Assembly: GCA_031279825.1 (NCBI GenBank)
Contig: JAITHT010000081.1
Location: forward strand, 89,747 to 153,746
Reading direction: 5' to 3'
DNA from: Desulfovibrio sp.
GTDB taxonomy: Bacteria > Desulfobacterota > Desulfovibrionia > Desulfovibrionales > Desulfovibrionaceae
DNA length: 64,000 nucleotides
A program made the position numbers and the translations under genes. The notes beneath the pieces are model-generated. The model saw only the letters and a list, made by a program, of their open reading frames with translations. It was not told where the DNA came from and made no database searches. Shown here piece by piece: positions 34,277 through 42,403 of the stretch (the first letter of the stretch is position 1; the number at the start of each line of letters is the position of its first letter).

Positions 34277-36475
34277 CTACTTCCTTGTCGCCGTCCAGAT
34301 GCCGTCCCAATGTTCAGGCGGATTTTGCGACAGCGTTTGGGCGCGTTCCCGATACACGGCGTACAGCGCGGCCTCCGGGAAGCGTTTGCACAGAACGGCG
34401 AGAGACTCGGCGGCGCGGGGGAAATCGCCGGAACGGTACAGGCCGCAGGCTTCCTCCCAGGCGAGAAACTCCTCACGGCGGGCGGCCGCATCCTCCCGGC
34501 GCAGAGGGGCATACACCCTGACCGGCTGTGACTTGCCCTTGACCCGGATGGTGTCCAGATAGTGAAACGCGAAAGCCTCCCCGCACCCGGCCATGGTTTC
34601 CCCGCTGACCACAAGGCCCACTCCGTATTGCGGGCAGAGTCCTTCCAGACGGGAGGCCAGATTCACGTTGTCGCCGATGAGGGTATAGTTGACCAATTCC
34701 TCCGACCCCATGTTGCCCACATAGGCCGGGCCGGTATGGACTCCCGCCCCGATGCGCACCCCCACGCCGAATTCCGCCTGAAGCTCCCCGTTCAGGGTCA
34801 GGAGCTTTTCCTGCATGGCCAGAGCGGCGCTTACCGCCCGCGCCGGATGCTCCGGCACGTCCAGGGGCGCGTTCCAGAAGGCCATGAGGGCATCGCCGAT
34901 AAACTTGTCCAGGGTGCCGCCGTGTTCACGGACAAGAGCGGTCATGGGCGTGAAATAACGGTTGAGCAGATTGACCACCTCTTGCGGGGAGAGTTTTTCG
35001 GAAAGGGAGGTGAACCCCCGGATGTCGGTGAAGAGGATGGACAGTTCCCGTTCTTCCCCGGCAAAAAGATTGCCGCGCAGTTTTGTGATGCGTTTGACGA
35101 TTTCCGGGGAGACGTAGCGGGAAAAGGCGTTACGCAGGATGAGCTTTTGCCGTTCTTCATGCCAGAAGCGCAGAAAGAGCAGGCTTGCGCCCATGACCGC
35201 GACCGTGATCACGCTGTACAGGGGGGAGACGAACAGCCCCTCCGTAAAGAAGCGGCGGGAGATCAGGACAGCGGCGGCGGGGAGGAGCGCCGCCACCGGC
35301 AGGTATATCCGGGGCCGGGCAAAGCCGAAGGCCAGGGCGGCGATAAGGCCGGAGGCGACAATGCTCAAAAGCTGCGCGGCGGGAGTCCAGGGAGGAATGC
35401 CAAGGGCGTTCCCGGTCAGGATGGCGTCCACAACGGCGGCATGAATTTCCACGCCGGGGTAGATCGGATCAAGGGGAGTCGCGCGGATATCCAGCAGCCC
35501 CGGCGCCGATGTGCCCACAAAGACTATCCGCCCCTGCAGAGCGTCCGGGGGCGCGGTTTTCCGCAGCACGTCCGCCGCGCTGATATAGGGATACGTTCCG
35601 CTGGGACCGATAAAAGGAAGAGATACGGAACCCTGTGCGTCCACCGGCGTCGCCAGCTGCCCTACCCGGACGGATTCAAGGCCGTAAGGCCCGGAACGGA
35701 GGATGAGGTTGTTGCTCCCCATGGCCAGCATCAGTGAGCGCAGGGCCAGGGAGGGGTAGATGTCGCTCCCTACCCGGATGAGCAAAGGCGCCTTGCGCAC
35801 GATGCCGTCCTCGTCCGGGGCGACGTTGATGAAGCCGAGCGGGGCGGTGTCGAGCAGGAGGGGCAGAGGCGGCACGGCGTTTTTCGCCGAGGGCAGGGAG
35901 CGTTCCAGAGGAATCGCGCCGGGAGAGGACCGTTCGATGCAGGTGACGGAAGGGGGGATGTCCTGAGCGGCGGACGTGCCGTCAAAACGGCCGTAAAAGC
36001 CGAGTACGGCCGGACTGCGCCGCAGGGCCTCCATCAGCAGTCGGTCAAAATCATGCAGGCTGTGGGGCAGACTGTCCAGATTCAGGGCAGCGCCCCTGTC
36101 TCGGCGCAGGGCTTCGCGCAGCCGCTCCGGCGAGGAGCGATCCGGCTCCGCGAACATAATGTCCAGCCCGACGGCGGCCACCCCGTATCCGTTCAGGGCA
36201 TCCAGCAAGTCCGCCACAAGGTAGCGCGGCCAGGGCCACTGCCCGTATTCCCGCAAGGAAGCCTCATCAAGATCGACGATTACCGGAACGGGCGAGGGTC
36301 GCGGCGCGGCTCGCAGGGGCAGCAGGCTGTCGTAGATTTTCCAGTCCAGGCGGACTATGGGGGAGGGTTGGACGATATACAGGATCGCCATGCCCAAAAG
36401 TACCGCCAGCCCGGTCAGGGCGGCTGGAAACCAGGACGCTTGCGCGATGATGCGGCGAAGGACGGCGCGCGTCAC
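34277..36475 (-). CDS. CHASE2-domain class III adenylate/guanylate cyclase
   Basis: A 732-residue membrane cyclase. A first helix (about 15-35) leads into an extracytoplasmic CHASE2 sensor (about 40-335: DWKIYDSLLPLR, VPVIVDLDEASLREYG, LDIMFAEPDR, GRIVFVGTSAPGLLDIRATPL). Two or three more helices (about 365-440) lead to a cytoplasmic class III cyclase domain with LSILFTDIRGFTSLSEKL (both metal Asp residues), GDALMAFWNAP and DNVNLASRLE. It makes cAMP or cGMP from NTP. Its start overlaps the stop of the MBL-GAF-HD-GYP gene by 4 bases (ATGA), so the pair is cotranslated. Confidence 0.9.
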   Translation of the reverse strand: MTRAVLRRIIAQASWFPAALTGLAVLLGMAILYIVQPSPIVRLDWKIYDSLLPLRAAPRPSPVPVIVDLDEASLREYGQWPWPRYLVADLLDALNGYGVAAVGLDIMFAEPDRSSPERLREALRRDRGAALNLDSLPHSLHDFDRLLMEALRRSPAVLGFYGRFDGTSAAQDIPPSVTCIERSSPGAIPLERSLPSAKNAVPPLPLLLDTAPLGFINVAPDEDGIVRKAPLLIRVGSDIYPSLALRSLMLAMGSNNLILRSGPYGLESVRVGQLATPVDAQGSVSLPFIGPSGTYPYISAADVLRKTAPPDALQGRIVFVGTSAPGLLDIRATPLDPIYPGVEIHAAVVDAILTGNALGIPPWTPAAQLLSIVASGLIAALAFGFARPRIYLPVAALLPAAAVLISRRFFTEGLFVSPLYSVITVAVMGASLLFLRFWHEERQKLILRNAFSRYVSPEIVKRITKLRGNLFAGEERELSILFTDIRGFTSLSEKLSPQEVVNLLNRYFTPMTALVREHGGTLDKFIGDALMAFWNAPLDVPEHPARAVSAALAMQEKLLTLNGELQAEFGVGVRIGAGVHTGPAYVGNMGSEELVNYTLIGDNVNLASRLEGLCPQYGVGLVVSGETMAGCGEAFAFHYLDTIRVKGKSQPVRVYAPLRREDAAARREEFLAWEEACGLYRSGDFPRAAESLAVLCKRFPEAALYAVYRERAQTLSQNPPEHWDGIWTATRK

Positions 36476-38514
36476 TTTGCCGCGCCTTCACCGCCTTCCT
36501 CCTGGGGCGTGTCGGGGAAGCGCTCGTAAATCAGCGGCAGCAGATCCCGAATCGCCGCCATGCACTCCACCAGTTCGGGATCGAAATGCTCGCCCGCTTC
36601 CCGGCGTAACAGGTCCAGGGCGTCCTCAAAGCTCCAGGGTTGCTTGTAGCATCGCGGCGACACCAGGGCGTCAAACACGTCCGCGATGGCCGTAATGCGC
36701 GCACCCAGGGGAATGGCTTCTCCCGCCGGCGTTTTCCCGTTAATAGCGGGATAGCCGCGCCCGTTCCATTTCTGGTGGTGGTACAGGGCGATATCTCCGG
36801 CAAGTCCGGCCATATCCGAAACATCCTCGGCAAGAATAGATGCCCCTATCGCCGTATGCCCGCGCATGACGGCGAACTCCTCATCCGTCAGCTTGCCCGG
36901 TTTTTTCAGGATCAGGTCGCTGATCCCCACCTTGCCGATGTCGTGCAGCATGGCGGCAAGGCGGATGCGGTTTTTCTCGTAGCGGATGCGTTCCCTGTCG
37001 GGAGTGTCTTTCCGCTTGCCCGCCCAGCACTGATACAGTTCCGCCGCGATGGAGCCCACGCGCTCCGCATGGGGGCCGGTCTCGCAAGGGTCATGCACCG
37101 CCGCCATGCGCAGGATGCCGTAAATGCCCTTGCGCTCCAAAACGCTGTGTTCCAGGGCGCTGGACACCTCCCGGGCCAGCAGCCGGGCGTTGAATTCCAT
37201 GGCCGGAGTGAAGGGGCAGGGCCTGCCGGTGCGGGGATCAAGGCTGTTGATGAGTTGCAGGATGCCGGACACCTGCCCCATCTTGTCGAAAAAGGGCAGC
37301 GTGAGCATGGACACGGTGCGGTAGTTCGTGCTTTCGTCAAAAGCGCTGTTGAATCCGTAAGGCACGCCGAACGGCAGACAGCGGACGTCGGCAAGGTTCA
37401 GGGAGATCTTGGACAAAGCCACATACCCGGCTATGGAATATGTGGATACGGGCATGCGCACGGCGGCATAGGCGTGTTTATACGCGTTCTCTACAGGGAA
37501 CAGGCTGTCGTTGTGCGTATAGGCGAAGACGAGTTCGTCGCCTTCCGCCAGAAAGATCGTGCCGGCGTCGGCATGGGTGATTTCTCTGGCTTTGGCCAGG
37601 ATGCGGTCCAGCACGGCGTTGATGTCCCGATAGCGGGAGATCTCTTCCAGAAACAGGATCAGCCAGTCGCTGCCGAAGCGGGTAAAGGGGATCGGCCCGG
37701 ACGGGGCGAATCGCATCCCCTCGCGGGCGGCATATACATTCAGTTGGCCCGATTGGACAATCTCACGCACCCGGCAGTCCAGAGCATCCAGTTCCCGGTC
37801 GGAGCGGCGCGGCTCGTGGTGGGTCAGCACCAAATTGCGCGTTCCCGCCTTCGCGGCGGCGTCAAGCCAGTCTTCCCATGTGGAATGGCCCCAGCCCGGC
37901 ACGTAATCCTCCCGGCCGTACATGGCGTCCACCACAGCGATATCCGCCCCGCGCAGCATGGTTTCGGCTTCGGCGCGAGATTCCGGGGTTCCGGCAATTT
38001 CATGATCCCCGGTGTAGACGACAAGGGACGCGTCCGCGCGGACCCTGTAGCCGAGTCCGCCGCCGGGATGACAGACGGCGAAAGATTCCACCGTCACTCT
38101 TCCTTTGCCCTTGCCGATGATCACGGTTTCCCCGGCTGTAAGCGGATGCCGGAGAATGCTGCCCTTGAGCAGCGGGAAGGGGACGGGAAACAGCCCGGCT
38201 TTATGGAAATGATCCGGCACATGGGCCAGCCAGTCCGGCAGGTAGAGGTGTATTGTCCAGTCCGGGGAGTGGATGGGGTTGAAAAACCACAGGCCCATGA
38301 TGTGATCGGCATGGCCGTGGCTGATGAAGATGTGGCATTCCCCGCTGCCGGGCAGGTTGTCCCCGGCATCGCGCAGGCCGGTTCCGGCGTCGAAAAAGAG
38401 CAGGGCCCCGCCGTCCGTACGCAGTTCCACGCAGGCGGTGTTACCCCCGTAAAAGGACGTGTCCGGGGATGGGTTGGCTATGCTGCCGCGCACCCCGCGC
38501 ATGATGACTTCCAT
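36472..38514 (-). CDS. Metallo-beta-lactamase fold, GAF and HD-GYP three-domain signalling protein
   Basis: A 680-residue protein. Residues 1 to about 275 are an MBL fold of the cyclic-nucleotide-phosphodiesterase-like type (RGVRGSIANPSPDTSFYGGNTACVE, metal-binding HGHADH, YTGDHE, LTHHEP). A GAF domain spans about 290-450. The C-terminal HD-GYP domain has HDIGKVGISDLILKKPGKL, HHQKWNGRGYP and the usual metal ligands, predicting c-di-GMP hydrolysis. The gene is directly upstream of, and overlaps, the cyclase gene. Synthesis and breakdown of nucleotide second messengers are therefore combined in one operon. Confidence 0.88.
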   Translation of the reverse strand: MEVIMRGVRGSIANPSPDTSFYGGNTACVELRTDGGALLFFDAGTGLRDAGDNLPGSGECHIFISHGHADHIMGLWFFNPIHSPDWTIHLYLPDWLAHVPDHFHKAGLFPVPFPLLKGSILRHPLTAGETVIIGKGKGRVTVESFAVCHPGGGLGYRVRADASLVVYTGDHEIAGTPESRAEAETMLRGADIAVVDAMYGREDYVPGWGHSTWEDWLDAAAKAGTRNLVLTHHEPRRSDRELDALDCRVREIVQSGQLNVYAAREGMRFAPSGPIPFTRFGSDWLILFLEEISRYRDINAVLDRILAKAREITHADAGTIFLAEGDELVFAYTHNDSLFPVENAYKHAYAAVRMPVSTYSIAGYVALSKISLNLADVRCLPFGVPYGFNSAFDESTNYRTVSMLTLPFFDKMGQVSGILQLINSLDPRTGRPCPFTPAMEFNARLLAREVSSALEHSVLERKGIYGILRMAAVHDPCETGPHAERVGSIAAELYQCWAGKRKDTPDRERIRYEKNRIRLAAMLHDIGKVGISDLILKKPGKLTDEEFAVMRGHTAIGASILAEDVSDMAGLAGDIALYHHQKWNGRGYPAINGKTPAGEAIPLGARITAIADVFDALVSPRCYKQPWSFEDALDLLRREAGEHFDPELVECMAAIRDLLPLIYERFPDTPQEEGGEGAAK

Positions 38515-38550
38515 ACTCTTATCCAGGCGGGCGTTGGTTGTTCAAAAACT

Positions 38551-38738
38551 TCAGGCTAGGCCGGTTGTCAGCTGTCTATAGTCGTACAGGGCGCTTTCAG
38601 AGGCGTTGGCCGTGTACTGGTACGAGGCCCCAGCGTCCACTGCTCGGTAAGCCGCCACGTCAGGGCCGCAACGGACGCCGGAACATGTCGCCGCACGGCC
38701 GGGGGATATTTTTTGAAGGGCAGGGAAGCGACGCTCAT
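38551..38738 (-). pseudogene. Possible small frameshifted gene between the signalling pair and rplS
   Basis: An AGGAGG site lies 7 bases before ATG 38738. That frame reads MSVASLPFKKYPPAVRRHVP and stops at 38568. Another minus-strand frame, ending at 38551, carries a more protein-like tail (AYRAVDAGASYQYTANASES, then ALYDYRQLTTGLA). The two would join by a single frameshift. No family is recognised. Confidence 0.3.
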
Positions 38739-38828
38739 GTTCGGGCCTCCTGTTTACGGGCGGGATAGATGGGGTAAAGGTCAGGCTGTCCGTCCGAAAA
38801 AACAAAACACAATGAAAGTTACAATACT

Positions 38829-39176
38829 CTAATACCGTGTACGGGGTCTGATACGCGCGGCTTTACCTTTAAGGTTGCGCAGAAAGAACAAACGACTGCG
38901 ACGCACACGACCTTCAGTGACCACTTCAATAGTTTCAATAAAGGGGGAATGGAGCGGAAAGATACGTTCCACGCCGATGCCGCCGGACATCTTTCGTACG
39001 GTAAAGGTGCTGTCCGTCGTGCCTTTGCACAGACGGATAACGTTGCCTTGGAATATCTGGACGCGCTCCTTCTCTCCTTCAATAATGCGCATGTGCACTT
39101 TAACGGTATCCCCGGATTTGAAACGGGGAAGATCCATACGCATCTGTTCCTGTTCTATCTTTTTGATAATGTCCAT
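38829..39176 (-). CDS. rplS: 50S ribosomal protein L19
   Basis: A 115-residue L19: [61 protein letters not shown] and [18 protein letters not shown] are all family landmarks. An AAGGAG site lies 7 bases before the ATG. It is the last gene of the ffh-rpsP-khpA-rimM-trmD-rplS cluster and is separated from trmD by repeat E4, whose end falls 2 bases from the ribosome site. Confidence 0.97.
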   Translation of the reverse strand: MDIIKKIEQEQMRMDLPRFKSGDTVKVHMRIIEGEKERVQIFQGNVIRLCKGTTDSTFTVRKMSGGIGVERIFPLHSPFIETIEVVTEGRVRRSRLFFLRNLKGKAARIRPRTRY

Positions 39177-39189
39177 CTTTTTTCTCCTT

Positions 39190-39314
39190 AGAGCAGATTA
39201 ACTTTGCAACGTTGCGCCCGTCGCCCTCGGCGAAAACAGGTTTCGCCCACTCCCTGTGCACGTAACCGGCGCTTACGCTGCCGGTCGACGAGCATTTTCA
39301 AAGTGAAAATGCTC
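39190..39314. repeat. AGAGC-ended dispersed repeat, copy E4 (between trmD and rplS)
   Basis: Reverse orientation relative to E2, E3 and E5: it begins AGAGCAGATTAACTTTGCAACG, continues CGTCGCCCTCGGCGAAAAC and AACCGGCGCTTACGCTGCCGG, and ends with the hairpin GAGCATTTTCAAAGTGAAAATGCTC. Confidence 0.9.
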
Positions 39315-39375
39315 CAGTCCCGCACTGCGGAGACTATGATTTCCACCGCAAGGATACGCGCGGCGGCCGCCGCAT

Positions 39376-40731
39376 CTATCGCCAGTCGCCCAAAATTCTG
39401 TCGAAGATTATCGCGGCCGCCGAGCGCACGGATAAATGATTATATCCCCCATGCCAGCGCAAAGGCGGCGCGAAGGCGTGGCACAAACGGGCTATTTCGG
39501 GGGCGAGCCCGTGACCCGTACCGAAAAGCAGAAGGACAGGTTGTTTTTGTAAAATCGCCGCTATTCGCGCGAAACTTATGATACCGGGGGGAGATGTCTT
39601 CCGTATGCCGGCGGCAGTGCCCACAAGCATCGGCTCCTGCCCGGTACGCCTGCGTACGTCAGCGACGGCATCTTCCACAACGGCCCCTTCCCGGACCACG
39701 CTCAACGCGGCGCTTCTATCCGGGTTAGAGCGTTTTCCCGCTCCCTGCGTCCAATGACGCATGATGGCCGCGAGCAATTCCCTCTGGTCTTCAAGGGGAG
39801 TAAGCACATAATACCCGCCTAGACCATATGTATACGAACTGCGAGCTATATCGTGAATATCGAAATTTGTCAAAGATACGGCCAGAGAATTTTTGTCTTT
39901 GTCCAAAACGGGATAATGGACCAGCGCGCAGTATAGATTACGCCCGATACGGCTGGCCGGCAATTTGCGCAAAAAATCCCTGTCCTCGCAGGTTAAAGGC
40001 GCATCTTCCAGCAACTCCGGCCGCCTTTCCAACGTCAGGGCAAGGGAAGCGCGACGACGCCAAAGGGCGATACCTGCGTGATCGCCGGAGCGCAGGACCT
40101 CGGGTACCGGCAATCCTTCAAAATTGTCAGGTCTGGTATAATGCGGATATTCCAGAAGCCCTTGAGAAAAACTTTCGTCCGTACCCGATTCCTTATGCCC
40201 CATAAAACCCGGCAAGAGCCTGGACACAGCTTCGATCAGGCATAAAGCCGCGGTTTCGCCGCCGTTAAGAATAAAATCTCCCACGGAAACGTTTTCCACA
40301 GGAAAATGCGCCTCAATGCGGGCATCCAGCCCCTCATAGCGACCACAGACGAGCGTTATATTGGGCGCGTCATGGCCCCCCGTATCGGCGGAAGGTCGGG
40401 ATGCCGCACCGAGGGCCAGTTCGCGGGCGAGTTCCTGGGACAGGGGCATGCCCTTGGGAGAAAGACAGATAAGCCTGCCGGGCTGTTTTTGTCCGCGAGC
40501 GTCAAATCTCAGGGAACGCAACGTATCGGCAACAGGACCGGGCAGCATTACCATACCGGGTCCGCCGCCGTAGGGGCGGTCATCCACACTGCGATGGCGA
40601 TCCGTAGCCGCGTCGCGCGGGTTATGGTAACTGAAGCGGACAATGCCGGCGTCTCTGGCACGCTGCATCAGGGCACTGCTCAAAGGGCCGACGAAGAATT
40701 CCGGAAATAGCGTAATAATTCGAAAATACAC
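39376..40731 (-). CDS. trmD: tRNA (guanine37-N1)-methyltransferase TrmD with extra C-terminal RNA methyltransferase-like domain
   Basis: A 451-residue protein. Residues 1 to about 245 are canonical TrmD (RIITLFPEFFVGPLSSALMQRA, DDRPYGGGPGMVM, LICLSPKGMPLSQ, CGRYEGLDARI, VSVGDFILNGGE), which methylates G37 in tRNAs. Residues about 265-451 add a second domain (LYCALVHYPVLDKDKNSLAVSLTNFDIHDIARSSYTYG is split over its first strands, then LLLFGTGHGL) resembling PF09936. That is a SAM-dependent RNA methyltransferase-like knot domain, fused to TrmD in some Deltaproteobacteria. It lies 11 bases after rimM. Confidence 0.92.
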   Translation of the reverse strand: MYFRIITLFPEFFVGPLSSALMQRARDAGIVRFSYHNPRDAATDRHRSVDDRPYGGGPGMVMLPGPVADTLRSLRFDARGQKQPGRLICLSPKGMPLSQELARELALGAASRPSADTGGHDAPNITLVCGRYEGLDARIEAHFPVENVSVGDFILNGGETAALCLIEAVSRLLPGFMGHKESGTDESFSQGLLEYPHYTRPDNFEGLPVPEVLRSGDHAGIALWRRRASLALTLERRPELLEDAPLTCEDRDFLRKLPASRIGRNLYCALVHYPVLDKDKNSLAVSLTNFDIHDIARSSYTYGLGGYYVLTPLEDQRELLAAIMRHWTQGAGKRSNPDRSAALSVVREGAVVEDAVADVRRRTGQEPMLVGTAAGIRKTSPPGIISFARIAAILQKQPVLLLFGTGHGLAPEIARLCHAFAPPLRWHGGYNHLSVRSAAAIIFDRILGDWR

Positions 40732-40742
40732 GGCAGTCAGTA

Positions 40743-41348
40743 TCAGGCGTCGGCCAGATACAGTTCAAGGAGACCGGGAGGAGGCGCTATGACGGCCCTG
40801 CCCTGTTCCGGATCAATGGAGATCACAAATGGCTTCACGGCAGGAAAAAGGATTTCCCTGCCGTCAGGCGTGAGAATGGTCCAAAGCTCCTGTCCCGCCG
40901 GAACATCCACGGAAAGGATGACGCCTATTTCGCGTTCTTCCCGTTGCGCAGACATTGCGACATGGTCGGCGTCACTGTTCACGCTTGCGGCGTTGCCCGC
41001 AAGGACAACGCGCAACCCCGGCAGATCTGAAAGATAGACTTCTCCATCCTCAAGGGGGGGCAGCCTGTCCTGAGGAACAAAGGCCGTATGGCGGCATAAA
41101 AGCTCCGCTTCGTTTCGCGTGCCTATTCCCTTGAAGGAAATAATCCATTTGTCGTGATGTCTGCGGAGCCGCTCCACCATAAGCCGATGCCCTTCTTCCC
41201 GGCCATGCGCTTTAAGAATAAGCTCTCCGTTGAGGAGCGCCGGTGAATCCGCCGTGAGGACGAACACCAGTTCCCCGCGAATGCCGTGGGCTTTGCAAAG
41301 ATGGCCGACAGGCACCAAAGGAACTGTATCGCTTGCAGAGCTTGACAC
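40743..41348 (-). CDS. rimM: 16S rRNA processing protein RimM
   Basis: A 201-residue RimM from GTG 41348 (MSSSASDTVPLVPVGHLCKA). VGHLCKAHGIRGELVF is the family N-terminal signature, and the PRC-barrel half follows (GEVYLSDLPGLRV, GVILSV, LFPAVKPFVISIDPEQGRAVI). RimM aids 30S head assembly. The start codon is 2 bases from the end of repeat E5, no ribosome site is visible, and the frame stays open through the repeat to 41522. Translation may therefore begin within or before the repeat. Confidence 0.9.
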   Translation of the reverse strand: MSSSASDTVPLVPVGHLCKAHGIRGELVFVLTADSPALLNGELILKAHGREEGHRLMVERLRRHHDKWIISFKGIGTRNEAELLCRHTAFVPQDRLPPLEDGEVYLSDLPGLRVVLAGNAASVNSDADHVAMSAQREEREIGVILSVDVPAGQELWTILTPDGREILFPAVKPFVISIDPEQGRAVIAPPPGLLELYLADA

Positions 41349-41349
41349 T

Positions 41350-41475
41350 AGAGCATTTTCACTTTGAAAATGCTCGTCAACCGGCAGCCTAAGCGCCGGT
41401 TGCGTACACGAGGAGTAAGCGAAACTTGTTTGCGCCGTAAACGACGAATGCAACGTTTCAAAGTTAATCTGCTCT
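41350..41475. repeat. AGAGC-ended dispersed repeat, copy E5 (between khpA and rimM)
   Basis: Begins with the hairpin AGAGCATTTTCAcTTTGAAAATGCTC, continues AACCGGCAGCCTAAGCGCCGG, GCGAAACTTGTTTGCGCCG and CAACGTTTCAAAGTTAATC, and ends TGCTCT. The termini AGAGCA and TGCTCT form a short inverted repeat. Confidence 0.9.
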
Positions 41476-41511
41476 GGTGTTGGACGGTCCGTTGCCGGCT
41501 GTGCGGAGGGC

Positions 41512-41745
41512 TTATTCCACAATCTCCAGCACCGCCCGCTTTTTGAGTTTAGACGAAGCGGCGCCTAGGATAGTGCGGATGGATCGCGCCGTACGTCCTT
41601 GCTTGCCTATGATCTTGCCGAGATCTTCCTTGGCGACCCGCAGTTCGTATACGACCCTCTGCTCGCCGTCAACCTCTGTGACGACGACTTCTTCAGGATT
41701 GTCCACCAACGATTTTGCCAGATATTCGATCAGCTCTTTCAGCAT
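41512..41745 (-). CDS. khpA: KH-domain RNA-binding protein KhpA
   Basis: A 77-residue KH protein starting [20 protein letters not shown], with the KH GXXG loop in [22 protein letters not shown] 41745 follows GAGG by 6 bases; the upstream TTG overlaps that site and is rejected. KhpA binds small RNAs and mRNAs in many bacteria, and its position between rpsP and rimM is the common arrangement. Confidence 0.92.
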   Translation of the reverse strand: MLKELIEYLAKSLVDNPEEVVVTEVDGEQRVVYELRVAKEDLGKIIGKQGRTARSIRTILGAASSKLKKRAVLEIVE

Positions 41746-41763
41746 AAGCAACCTCGCAGAGGT

Positions 41764-41789
41764 TAGAGCAATTTCAGAATGAAATCGCT
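41764..41789. repeat. Terminal-hairpin relic of the dispersed repeat
   Basis: AGAGCAATTTCAGAATGAAATCGCTC resembles only the terminal hairpin of the AGAGC repeat, between rpsP and khpA. It may be a solo end left by deletion. Confidence 0.45.
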
Positions 41790-41836
41790 CCCGCTTTGAT
41801 CGCGCGAAGTGCCGCCGGCGCGCCGGGGCAAGCCGC

Positions 41837-42073
41837 CTATTTGCCTGTTTGCAGCAAAGTGCGCACGGTGTCGGATGCCTGAGCTCCCCTGTCCAGCCAC
41901 TTTTGGACCAGTTCCCTGTTAATGTCGATGGTAGCCGGGTTGGTCATGGGGTTATAGTACCCCAAAAATTCCAGCGGACGCCCGTCACGGCGCGCGGCGG
42001 AATTGATAGCCACCACACGGTAGAAAGGACGTTTTTTACTCCCCATTCGGGTAAGTCTCAGTTTTACAGACAT
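41837..42073 (-). CDS. rpsP: 30S ribosomal protein S16
   Basis: A 78-residue S16: [20 protein letters not shown], then [21 protein letters not shown] and a C-terminal [20 protein letters not shown] lies 5 bases before ATG 42073; the longer frame to 42199 reads through repeat-like sequence and is rejected. It heads the rpsP-khpA-rimM-trmD-rplS run. Confidence 0.97.
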   Translation of the reverse strand: MSVKLRLTRMGSKKRPFYRVVAINSAARRDGRPLEFLGYYNPMTNPATIDINRELVQKWLDRGAQASDTVRTLLQTGK

Positions 42074-42090
42074 AGGGTCTCCCTTTATCT

Positions 42091-42307
42091 TAAAAGCATT
42101 TTGATTGTAAAACGCTCCGTTCGGCGCCGCAGGTGAAGTCCGCTTTCGCCATGCACGCCGGGTAACACGGCTTAAAACCAGAGCAGAGTAACGTTGCAAC
42201 GTTGCGCTCGTCGCCCTCGGCGAAAATACGTTTCGCCTACTACTCGTGCACGAGAGCCGGCGCTTACGCCGCCTGTCGACAGAGCATTTTCAAAGTGAAA
42301 ATGCTCT
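42091..42307. repeat. AGAGC-ended dispersed repeat, copy E6 plus degenerate neighbour (between ffh and rpsP)
   Basis: A full copy in reverse orientation occupies 42180-42307 (AGAGCAGAGTAACGTTGCAACG, CGTCGCCCTCGGCGAAAATAC, GAGCCGGCGCTTACGCCG, then the hairpin AGAGCATTTTCAAAGTGAAAATGCTCT). A degenerate hairpin-bearing segment (AGCATTTTGATTGTAAAACGCTC, 42091-42113) adjoins it. These fill most of the ffh-rpsP gap, including the region where the rpsP promoter should be. Confidence 0.88.
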
Positions 42308-42403
42308 ATAATACGTCAGTATAGTGCGGGTTTTCTAAAAGCACAAGCGACTTTTCCGCCGAAAGCCCAGTTTCGCTCTTCCTGTGAAAATGAGAAGGAA
42401 GGT

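Noticed and set aside
36640..38559. 639-codon plus-strand frame
   Set aside because: It is antisense to the MBL-GAF-HD-GYP gene; His/Gly-rich low-complexity reading typical of a G+C-rich shadow.
40743..41522. RimM as a 259-residue protein
   Set aside because: The first 58 codons are encoded mainly by the dispersed repeat and are not RimM-like; the family domain starts after GTG 41348. Kept as a finding because the extension cannot be excluded.
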